Source: CAXBMB01 sp052078155 | GTDB lineage: Bacteria; Pseudomonadota; Alphaproteobacteria; Kiloniellales; DSM-21159 | NCBI GenBank assembly: GCA_052078155.1 | Contig: JBQJBP010000002.1 | Span: 868,001-932,000, forward strand | DNA length: 64,000 bases | Direction: 5' to 3' | Shown: positions 44,587-51,757 of the stretch, piece after piece | How positions within the stretch are numbered: the stretch's first letter is position 1 | Layout of the letters: each line of letters starts with the position of its first letter | Notes under the pieces: generated by a model | The model's input: only the letters and a program-made list of their open reading frames with translations | The model's database searches: none | What the model was told of the DNA's origin: nothing | Made by a program: the position numbers and the translations under genes

Positions 44587-45342
44587 ATGGAAAATACGAC
44601 CTGGACAGACGATCAGCCCATCATCTCCCTGAAAGAAGTGCATAAATCTTTCGGCGAGCTGGAAGTGATCAAGGGCGTAAGCCTGGACGTGATGAAGGGG
44701 GAGGTGATTTGCATCATCGGGCCGTCAGGATCCGGCAAATCCACCCTGATTCGCTGTATCAATGCGCTCAATGATATCCAGAAGGGCTCCATCAAGGTGG
44801 AGGGGCAGGAGGTCCATGATCCCAATCTGGACAAGCTGGAACTGCGCAAGAAAGTCGGCATGGTCTTTCAGCAGTACAACCTCTTCCCCCACAAAACCGC
44901 CCTTGAGAATGTCATGATGGCGCCGGTTCTGGTGCTGAAACAGGACAAGGAAGAGGTGGAACAGCGGGCCCGCAAGCTGATCGAGAAGGTCCGCCTGAAG
45001 GGCAAGGAAGACAGCTATCCCGGTGAACTGTCCGGCGGTCAGCAGCAGCGTGTTGCTATCGCCCGTTCTCTGGCCATGAACCCGGACATCATGCTGTTCG
45101 ATGAAGTGACGGCGGCCCTGGATCCGGAAACGGTCAAGGAGGTGCTGGTCACCATCAAGGAACTGGCTGCTGAGGGCATGACCTGTGTTCTGGTGACCCA
45201 CGAGATGGGATTTGCCCGGGAAGTGGCCGATCACATCTATTTCACTGATCGCGGGGTGATTGTGGAACACGGCCCGCCCGCCACCTTCTTTGATGACGCC
45301 AAAGACCCCCGCACCAAGGAGTTTCTGTCTCAGATTCTCTGA
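44587..45342 (+). CDS. ABC amino-acid transporter ATPase (GlnQ type)
   Basis: ABC ATPase of 251 residues. Walker A GPSGSGKST lies near residue 45, the signature LSGGQQQRVAIARSL near 145, and Walker B MLFDEVTAALDP near 165. It powers the transporter made of the two preceding permeases. The ATG at 44587 has AAGGGAGTGG upstream; an earlier start overlapping the permease is not needed. Confidence 0.92.
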   Translation: MENTTWTDDQPIISLKEVHKSFGELEVIKGVSLDVMKGEVICIIGPSGSGKSTLIRCINALNDIQKGSIKVEGQEVHDPNLDKLELRKKVGMVFQQYNLFPHKTALENVMMAPVLVLKQDKEEVEQRARKLIEKVRLKGKEDSYPGELSGGQQQRVAIARSLAMNPDIMLFDEVTAALDPETVKEVLVTIKELAAEGMTCVLVTHEMGFAREVADHIYFTDRGVIVEHGPPATFFDDAKDPRTKEFLSQIL

Positions 45343-45445
45343 TGCAATGAAGAGAGTTTTCCGCATCAGGTGCCGTCATGCAGTGCGGCCTCTGAAAGCG
45401 CGTTAACTCAAAGAGGTCGGCGGCAGATTTTCGCAGGCGAAACAG

Positions 45446-45480
45446 AAAAAGGGTGCCTCTTTGAGAGGGATCCTTTTTTT
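45446..45480 (+). terminator. Terminator after the ABC transporter operon
   Basis: AAAAAGG / CCTTTTT outer pairs and CCTCT / AGAGG inner pairs around TTG form a stem with a small internal loop, ending in a run of seven T. It is about 100 bases after the ATPase stop. Confidence 0.65.
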
Positions 45481-45774
45481 GTGCCAGATCTCTATACCCT
45501 TTGGAGGGATTTCCGGTTTCGCAGCCTTGATCTGCTGTCAGGGGAGGGATGGGAAACGGTCACCGGGCTGTCATATGAGTGACATTGAGCAAAGCTAGCT
45601 TGGCCGCCATAACGAGGTGGAGCCGTGGGCGTGCCTCGTGCCGAATTTCCGAAAGCCGGTCCGCCTTCGATTTGTTGTCGGGCCTGCTTCTCAATCAAAG
45701 ACCAATCCAGGAATCAATCCGGGACACGGACCCGAACGCGGGCTGTGTTACTTTTGGTCAGGAAGGTATGAGAG
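45481..45774. other. Intergenic stretch before the PhoX-family gene
   Basis: No gene is supported here. The end of the stretch holds AGGAAGGTATGAGAG, the ribosome-binding region for the next gene. No clear Pho box could be recognised. Confidence 0.4.
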
Positions 45775-47673
45775 ATGAGCAAAATCGAGACACAAGAACT
45801 GTCTTTTGACGAGTTCGATGAAGTTAATTCCCCGCGCAGCGAAGTAACAGACTTTGACGGCGTGGTGGATCGCGCCATGTCCCGCCGGGGTTTCCTCGGT
45901 AAAGGTCTGGCCCTGGGTGCCACGGCTTTTGTCATGGGCGGCACGGCACTCAGTTCCTCCATCGCCAAAGCCGCTGACGGTCGTCTCGGTTTCAAGGCTG
46001 TGGAAGCCAACGGCCTGGACACCATCACCGTTCCCGAAGGGTATCAGTGGCAGATCGTGACCAAATGGGGGGATCCTCTGTGGTCTGACGCCCCTGAGTT
46101 CGATCAGGAAACCCGTGGCACCGGCGCCAGCCAGGAACGGGCCTTCGGTGACAACAATGATGGCATGGCTTTCTACACCTCCGGTGGCCGCAACATCATG
46201 GCCATCAACAATGAATACACCAACCGTTCCATCATGTACGGCAATCGCGAAAGCAAGCTGCCGGAAAATGCTGACGATGTGCGCAAGGGCAAAGCCGCGC
46301 ACGGTGTCTCCGTGATTGAAGTGGCCCGGGGTGACGGTGGCTGGTCTGTGGTGAAGGATTCACCCTTCAACCGCCGCATTACTGCCGACACGCCCATGGA
46401 ACTGACGGGTCCGGCCCGTGGCCATGCCCTGATGCAGACGGAAGCCGATCCCACCGGAACCATCTCTTTGGGTACCTGGAACAACTGTGGTAACGGTCGG
46501 ACCCCCTGGGGCACCTACCTGGCCTGTGAAGAGAACTTCAACGGCTACTTCTCCAGCAGTGATGAAACCTACGCTGTCAGCGATGAAATGAAACGCTATG
46601 GCGTGGGGCTGAAGGACTGGGGTTATGCCTGGGCCACCGCCGACGAGCGCTTTGATATCTCCAAGCACCCCAACGAGTGCAACCGCGCCGGTTACATCGT
46701 GGAAATCGATCCGCTGGATCCGACCTCCACACCCAAGAAGCGCACCGCTCTTGGCCGCTTCAAGCATGAAAATGCGGAAGTCGTTCTGGCCGCCAACGGT
46801 CAGGTTGTTGTCTACATGGGCGACGATGAGCGTGGGGAATTCCTCTACAAGTTCGTCTCTGATGGCCGCTTCGACATTGGCGGCAACAACGCTGACCTGC
46901 TGGAAAACGGCAAGCTCTATGTTGCCAAGTTCAATGACGACATGCGCGGCGAATGGCTGGAGCTGTCACCGGAAACCACCGGCTTTGCCTCCCAGGCAGA
47001 AGTTTGCATCTATGCCCGCCAGGCCGCATCCAAAGTGGGCGCGACCACCATGGATCGTCCGGAGTGGGTCTCTGCCAATCCCAAAAAAGCAGAGGTTTAC
47101 TGCTGCCTGACCAACAACAAAAACCGCGGTGTGAAGCCCAACAAAGGCGGTGACGAAACGCCCGTCGGTGGTCCCAACCCGCGTGAGAAGAACAAGTACG
47201 GCCAGATCGTGCGCTGGGCTCCGGATAATGCAGATCACCTGTCCACCGGTTTCGGCTGGAACCTCTTTGTGGTTGCCGGTAACCCGACTGTCCACCAGGA
47301 CGACCGGGCCGGGTCTGCCAATGTGACCGCCGACAACATGTTCAACTCTCCTGATGGTCTGGCCTTTGACAGCTACGGTCTGCTGTGGATTCAGACAGAC
47401 GGCAAATATTCCAATGAAGGTGACTTTGCCGGTCAGGGCAACAACCAGATGCTGGTGGGCGATCCGGAAACCGGCAAGATCAAGCGTTTCCTGGTCGGGC
47501 CGAAAGAATGTGAAATCACCGGCATCACCTGGAGTGCCGATCGCCGCAGCCTCTTTGTTGGGGTACAGCATCCGGGTGAAAAGGGCGACAGCCACTTCCC
47601 CGATGGCGGCCAGTCCGTGCCGCGTTCTGCGGTGATTTCCATCACCCGTAAAGACGGTGGCCTGATGGGTTAA
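45775..47673 (+). CDS. PhoX-family (DUF839) protein, Tat-exported
   Basis: Member of the PhoX/DUF839 family, 632 residues. A Tat signal is visible with S36-R37-R38-G39-F40-L41 after an unusually long acidic lead of 35 residues. The propeller part has EYTNRS (near 143), CEENFNGYF (near 250) and PDGLAFDSYGLLWIQTDG (near 525). PhoX phosphatases use iron and calcium in the periplasm to free phosphate from organic esters; not every DUF839 member has this activity. It is transcribed alone, with terminators on both sides. Confidence 0.85.
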   Translation: MSKIETQELSFDEFDEVNSPRSEVTDFDGVVDRAMSRRGFLGKGLALGATAFVMGGTALSSSIAKAADGRLGFKAVEANGLDTITVPEGYQWQIVTKWGDPLWSDAPEFDQETRGTGASQERAFGDNNDGMAFYTSGGRNIMAINNEYTNRSIMYGNRESKLPENADDVRKGKAAHGVSVIEVARGDGGWSVVKDSPFNRRITADTPMELTGPARGHALMQTEADPTGTISLGTWNNCGNGRTPWGTYLACEENFNGYFSSSDETYAVSDEMKRYGVGLKDWGYAWATADERFDISKHPNECNRAGYIVEIDPLDPTSTPKKRTALGRFKHENAEVVLAANGQVVVYMGDDERGEFLYKFVSDGRFDIGGNNADLLENGKLYVAKFNDDMRGEWLELSPETTGFASQAEVCIYARQAASKVGATTMDRPEWVSANPKKAEVYCCLTNNKNRGVKPNKGGDETPVGGPNPREKNKYGQIVRWAPDNADHLSTGFGWNLFVVAGNPTVHQDDRAGSANVTADNMFNSPDGLAFDSYGLLWIQTDGKYSNEGDFAGQGNNQMLVGDPETGKIKRFLVGPKECEITGITWSADRRSLFVGVQHPGEKGDSHFPDGGQSVPRSAVISITRKDGGLMG

Positions 47674-47696
47674 CTTCAGACCTTGACTGAGTTGAG

Positions 47697-47728
47697 AGGA
47701 GGGGCAGCTTTTGCTGTCCCTCTTTTTT
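47697..47728 (+). terminator. Terminator of the PhoX-family gene
   Basis: A GGGGCAGC-TTTT-GCTGTCCC hairpin extended by weaker flanking pairs and followed by seven T. It lies about 25 bases after the stop. Confidence 0.88.
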
Positions 47729-47969
47729 TGTCCGGGCTGAACAACTCTGTATTTCCTTGCCGGTATTTTCCTATCGTAAAAAAATCAGGTTGGAAAATTA
47801 ATACCCGTTCCATCGAATACTTGTGCTCACGGCGATGTGATTTAGACGAAAATCAAAACAACTGTATATGCAGCGGCAGAAGGCAATAGTTTGCCTTGGA
47901 TATTTCTGTTTTTTTGGAATTGATGCTTTGCTGGATCTGCGCGCGGAAGAAATTTCAGTTCGCTGTGAG

Positions 47970-48518
47970 ATGACCATCAGGTCCCTGGCAGATGCCGAGG
48001 AGCTGTTGGACGACCCGCGCCTGCTGGATCTCTATCGCTATTGGCTGGAGAAGAAGGGGGCGCGACCTGGCCCGGCGCGCGGAGATTTGGATCCGCCCTA
48101 CGAGCTGACCCGTTTCTTGCCCTACCTCTTTCTGCTGCGCCGGCAGGAGGCCGTGTGCGATGGGCAGGTTCCTGAATTCCGTTATTCGCTGGTGGGCACA
48201 AACAGCGTGTCTGTGCTGGGCTTCGACAACACCGGCCAGTCACTGAACTGTTGCCAGCCGCCCTCTGTCAGAACGGCCTTTGAAGAAACCCTGCTGTCCC
48301 TGATCCAGGACCCTGCGCCCCATTACAGCAAGGGCTGCTGTGTCAAAAGTGAGCGGGAACTGCACTGGTTCAAGCGCCTGATGGTGCCTTTGTGTGATGA
48401 GGAGGGGACTGTCACCCATTTCCTCGGGGCCATCTATTTCGTGGAAGACCGCACTCTGAGCACGCCCTTTTGCGGTTGCCTGTCTACTGAAGATCAGGCC
48501 CGCTGGCTGGTTGGCTAG
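47970..48518 (+). CDS. PAS_5 domain protein
   Basis: Single-domain PAS-like protein of 182 residues of the alphaproteobacterial PAS_5 (PF07310) type: LLDLYRYWLEKKG, then DLDPPYELTRFLPYLFLL and FRYSLVGTNSVSVLGFDNTG. Such proteins lack an output domain and their ligand is unknown. The ATG at 47970 matches the family start although its ribosome-binding site is weak; the open frame begins at 47868. The stop codon lies in the CTAG end of a repeat fragment. No operon partner. Confidence 0.75.
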   Translation: MTIRSLADAEELLDDPRLLDLYRYWLEKKGARPGPARGDLDPPYELTRFLPYLFLLRRQEAVCDGQVPEFRYSLVGTNSVSVLGFDNTGQSLNCCQPPSVRTAFEETLLSLIQDPAPHYSKGCCVKSERELHWFKRLMVPLCDEEGTVTHFLGAIYFVEDRTLSTPFCGCLSTEDQARWLVG

Positions 48519-48591
48519 AGTGTGATCGACTGAAGTAGAAGCGCCCTGCGCTCCTCTTCTGTCGGGAGCCATCTTCTAAAACACTGAAAAG
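48515..48591 (-). repeat. Diverged right-end copy of the intergenic repeat
   Basis: Read on the minus strand it gives CTTTTCAGTGTTTTAGA, a GAGCGC-AGG-GCGCTTCTA centre and a CACTCTAG end, aligning with the palindromic right half of copies at 3697-3840 and 11101-11243. The arms have diverged. Confidence 0.5.
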
Positions 48592-48712
48592 ACCCCCGGT
48601 TTACCTGAGTTGACGTCGTGATCTGGCTGGGAGAGTGCCGGTCTCGTTTTCGAGTAAGAGATGGCTGGCGACTTGGTTCTAAGCGCGGCGGCCCTTCGCA
48701 GGCAAATCTTGC

Positions 48713-48760
48713 TATGGGAGCTGGCAGCGGCTGCTCCCGGCCCTTCTGCCAGCTCCCATA
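48713..48760 (-). other. Long hairpin after the hydroxyacyl-CoA dehydrogenase gene
   Basis: Fifteen-base perfect inverted repeat (arms 48713-48727 and 48746-48760, TATGGGAGCTGGCAG / CTGCCAGCTCCCATA) starting four bases after the stop. No T-run follows, so it may protect the 3' end of the message or act as a weak terminator. Confidence 0.6.
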
Positions 48761-48764
48761 AGCG

Positions 48765-49730
48765 TCAGAATCCGTGTGTTTTCTTGATTTTCAGGAGGTC
48801 GGCCAAAGCCGCGTCCCGGCGCAGGGCCAGACTGTCTTCATCCTGTCCTTCCAGTTCCCGCTCAACCCCGGCGATCAGCTCTTCTTTCAGGTCTTCCGTC
48901 AGCGCGGCTGTGCCATGTTCTTTCCAGCGGTTTTCCTGGGTTGGTCCCAGATGATCCAGATAGTGACGATAGCCGCCTTTGCCGCCGCCAAGATGATAGG
49001 TCAGATGGGGGCCCATCAGAGCCCAGCGCAGACCGGGGCCATGGGCAATGGCCTTGTCGATGTCTTCCACCGAGGCAATGCCACTGGCCGCGATGTAGAC
49101 GGCTTCACGATAAAGCGCTGACGTCAGGCGGTTGGCCAGATGGCCGATCACCTCCTTTTTGACCCGAACGGTTTCCCGTTTGGCTCTCTGGTAAAAAGCG
49201 TCGGCAAGGTCGACGGCCGCCGGGTCGGTTTCTTGTCCCGCCACCAGTTCAACCATGGGAACCATGTGGGGCGGGTTCATGGGGTGGCCCACCAGAATGC
49301 GCTCCGGATGGTTTGCTTCAGACTGAATGTCAGAGGCAATGAGCGAGGAGGTGCTGGAGGCAATCAGCACCCCGGGCGCGATCACCTGCTCAAGCTCTGC
49401 CACGGTCTGTCGTTTCACCTCGATACGGTCGGGGCCGCATTCCTGGACAAAGTCCACGTCTTTGAGAGTGGTCAGGTCTGTCGTGAAACGCGGATGGGCA
49501 GGCACTGTCTGATCTGTTAGGCCCAGATCCAGCAGCAGTGGCCAGGCATCTGTGACAAAGCCCTGCAGTTCCCTTTCCAGGCCCGCGTTGGGATCATAGA
49601 CCGTAACCTGGAAGCCGCAGGCACAGAACAGGGCGGCCCAGCTCTGGCCAATCAGGCCCCCGCCGACAATGCCAACTTTCTGAATGTCCTCGGGTTTTAT
49701 CATGGCTTTGGACGTCTTCTCGCCCGTCAT
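48765..49730 (-). CDS. 3-hydroxyacyl-CoA dehydrogenase-like protein
   Basis: NAD-dependent dehydrogenase of 321 residues of the 3-hydroxyacyl-CoA dehydrogenase/CRYL1/carnitine dehydrogenase group. The Rossmann motif GIVGGGLIGQSW lies near residue 19, SSTSS near 125, and the catalytic-His stretch VGHPMNPPHMVPMVELV near 147. The group includes L-carnitine 3-dehydrogenase and L-gulonate dehydrogenase, so the substrate is open. The start overlaps the previous stop as ATGA; an ATG at residue 10 is possible too. Confidence 0.85.
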   Translation of the reverse strand: MTGEKTSKAMIKPEDIQKVGIVGGGLIGQSWAALFCACGFQVTVYDPNAGLERELQGFVTDAWPLLLDLGLTDQTVPAHPRFTTDLTTLKDVDFVQECGPDRIEVKRQTVAELEQVIAPGVLIASSTSSLIASDIQSEANHPERILVGHPMNPPHMVPMVELVAGQETDPAAVDLADAFYQRAKRETVRVKKEVIGHLANRLTSALYREAVYIAASGIASVEDIDKAIAHGPGLRWALMGPHLTYHLGGGKGGYRHYLDHLGPTQENRWKEHGTAALTEDLKEELIAGVERELEGQDEDSLALRRDAALADLLKIKKTHGF

Positions 49731-50347
49731 GACCTGGCCTGTTCAGCTGCGGCCCTGAAAGCAGCTGCGGCCTTGTCGAAGTCGTCTTCTTTGGTGTGAT
49801 CGTCAATGCGGGCTTTGACGCTGTCGTCCAGTTCCAGCCCCCAGGTTTTGATCATGCAGCCCAGAATGACATACATGCCGTGGATGGCGATGATGTCCAG
49901 AATCTGCGGAACGGTGAAATGTTCCGACAGGCTGATCCGGATGGCGTCACTCAGCTTTTGATCGGCCCGAAGTTCGTCTACAGCCTGCAGCAGGCAGGCC
50001 TCCTGGGCAGACCAGTCGGGACCGATTTTCCGTTCCAGCACCCGGTTGATTTCTCCGAGGCTAAGACCGCAGCGCAGAGAGCGGTCCACGTGGGAACTCC
50101 ATTCATACCAGGCCCCCAGTGACACCCCGACCCGCAGGATCACCAGTTCCCCCAGGCGGTTGCCAAGGGCCCCCCCGTTGACTGAGTAATTGCGGAAGTT
50201 CCACCAGGCCTGCAACAGCTGCGGGTTGTGCGCCATCAGTTTATGGACATTGATGGGCTTGCCCCCCATATCGGCGCTGACCTGATCGAGAAGGGGATCC
50301 CAGTCTTCGACGGGCAACGGGCTAAGGGCTGGCGGGGTAGCAGACAT
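49727..50347 (-). CDS. Carboxymuconolactone decarboxylase-fold protein
   Basis: AhpD/CMD-fold protein of 206 residues. The family stretch GELVILRVGVSLGAWYEWSSHVDRSLRCGLSLGEINRV (about 85-125) has Glu and His as usual but no CxxC pair, so it is not a redox AhpD. It is coupled by ATGA to the dehydrogenase gene; the two probably act in one small catabolic step. Homologues with this layout are often near acyl-CoA or aromatic catabolism genes. Substrate unknown. Confidence 0.8.
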   Translation of the reverse strand: MSATPPALSPLPVEDWDPLLDQVSADMGGKPINVHKLMAHNPQLLQAWWNFRNYSVNGGALGNRLGELVILRVGVSLGAWYEWSSHVDRSLRCGLSLGEINRVLERKIGPDWSAQEACLLQAVDELRADQKLSDAIRISLSEHFTVPQILDIIAIHGMYVILGCMIKTWGLELDDSVKARIDDHTKEDDFDKAAAAFRAAAEQARS

Positions 50348-50587
50348 GGGATAAGTCCTTAAATGAAGGGGACAGTAAGTGGAAAGAGAACTGACCTTAC
50401 GCCCAATTTTGCGGCCTTAGCCAGTGCAAGACAGCGCCTGGGCGGGTCAAAGATTTTGTGACCCCGCGGCGTGTTTGTCCGGGCGGCGTTCTGCAAGTCT
50501 GCCGATCTCTTTGCAAGCTGCAGCGCCAGTGAGTGGGAGCAGGTTCGCCTCCACCCCACAAGACGAGCTTGGCACGGCGGGCGATGT

Positions 50588-50670
50588 TGATCATCCTCTA
50601 AACCAATGAATAGAGTTTCACGCTTCAAGTGTTGTCACGTAGTGAGTCCACTTAAACCGATTTGACTCTA
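50588..50670 (-). repeat. Dispersed intergenic repeat, left-end copy D
   Basis: On the minus strand this reads TAGAGTCAAATCGGTTTAAG, then GTGGACTCACTACGTGACAA, GCGTGAAACTCTA and TAGAGGATGATCA, matching copies A and B from their left end to the first palindrome arm. The right half of the palindrome is missing. Confidence 0.7.
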
Positions 50671-50728
50671 AGTCTGCCAGGTTTCCTGGTTTTTGTTGCC
50701 TCCAGCGGTCTTTCATTCCGGGTTCTGC

Positions 50729-51673
50729 ATGAAGATCTTCTTTTCAGACCATCACAGCTTTCCTTTGCCAGACGGCCATCGCTTTCCGCTGGAAAAGTAT
50801 GCCCTGCTGCGGCGGATGCTGCTGGAGGAGGGAGTGCTGTCCCGCGATCAACTGCATCCGGCCCCGCTCTGCACTAAAGCTGATCTTCTGCTGGCCCACG
50901 ACAGTGACTATGTAACGGCTTTTCTGGACGGCAGTCTGGACCCGAAGGCTTTGCGGCGTATCGGGCTGCCCTGGAGCTCAGCCTACGTCACCCGGGTGTT
51001 GGCCTCCGTCGGTGGGACGCTGGCGGCCACACAAGAGGCGCTGGAAACTGGATTTTCGGGGCAGCTGGCGGGTGGCACCCATCATGCCCATGCGGGCTTC
51101 GGGTCAGGGTTCTGTGTCTTCAATGACTTTGCTGTGGCGGCTCTGAAAGCTCTGTCGGAGGGGTGGGTGCATCGCATTGCCATTGTCGATCTGGATGTGC
51201 ATCAGGGAGATGGCAACGCCGCCATTTTGACCGCCCGGCCGGACGTTTTTGTCTTCAGCCTGCATGGCGACAAGAACTTTCCGTTTCGCAAAGTGGCTTC
51301 CGATCTGGACGTGGCCCTGCCCGATGGCACGGGCGATGTGCGCTATCTGGAGGCTCTTGAACAAGCGCTGCCCAGGGTTCTGGCCTTCAAGCCGGATCTG
51401 GTGCTTTACCAGGCCGGCGTGGACCCCCTGGCGGCAGATAAACTGGGGCGTTTTGACCTCAGCCACGAGGGCCTGATGGCACGGGATCGTCAGGTTTTGT
51501 CCGCCTGTCACGCCCGGGGGATTCCCCTGGTGATGACCATGGGTGGCGGCTACTGCGACCCCATCACCCCTTCTGTGCAGGCCTACGCCAACAGCTATCG
51601 GGTGGCTGTCGATGTCTTTGCGGCCGCGCCGGGTCCGCGTGATCCTCTGAGGGAAGAAAGGCAGGTTATCTGA
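50729..51673 (+). CDS. Histone deacetylase family amidohydrolase
   Basis: Zinc-dependent deacetylase of the HDAC/AcuC/acetylpolyamine amidohydrolase superfamily, 314 residues. The tandem His of GGTHHAHAGFGSGFCVFND (about 112-130), the ligands of DLDVHQGDGN (about 154) and the Asp of AGVDPLAAD (about 230) make a complete metal site. Bacterial members deacetylate acetylpolyamines, acetyl-CoA synthetase or other small amides. The ATG at 50729 matches the family start; the frame's earlier TTG is not used. It points the same way as the aromatic operon, 84 bases upstream of it, with the operator between. Confidence 0.88.
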   Translation: MKIFFSDHHSFPLPDGHRFPLEKYALLRRMLLEEGVLSRDQLHPAPLCTKADLLLAHDSDYVTAFLDGSLDPKALRRIGLPWSSAYVTRVLASVGGTLAATQEALETGFSGQLAGGTHHAHAGFGSGFCVFNDFAVAALKALSEGWVHRIAIVDLDVHQGDGNAAILTARPDVFVFSLHGDKNFPFRKVASDLDVALPDGTGDVRYLEALEQALPRVLAFKPDLVLYQAGVDPLAADKLGRFDLSHEGLMARDRQVLSACHARGIPLVMTMGGGYCDPITPSVQAYANSYRVAVDVFAAAPGPRDPLREERQVI

Positions 51674-51681
51674 CATATTTT

Positions 51682-51716
51682 AAGTTCAAAATTTTAAACT
51701 TGAAATAAATTTTGAA
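51682..51716 (+). promoter_or_regulatory. Nested AT-rich palindromes, candidate MarR operator
   Basis: AAGTTCAAAATTTTAAACTT (51682-51701) is a 20-base palindrome with one mismatched pair. TTCAAAATTT (51685-51694) and AAATTTTGAA (51707-51716) form a second, perfect inverted pair. The AT-rich patch stands out in GC-rich DNA just before the operon that encodes a MarR regulator. Confidence 0.65.
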
Positions 51717-51757
51717 GCCTGCCAAGCTTCCTTAACGTTATGTGAAGGGAAGCGGAC

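Noticed and set aside
45481..45774. Pho box before the PhoX-family gene
   Set aside because: No pair of CTGTCA-like direct repeats at the right spacing could be found.
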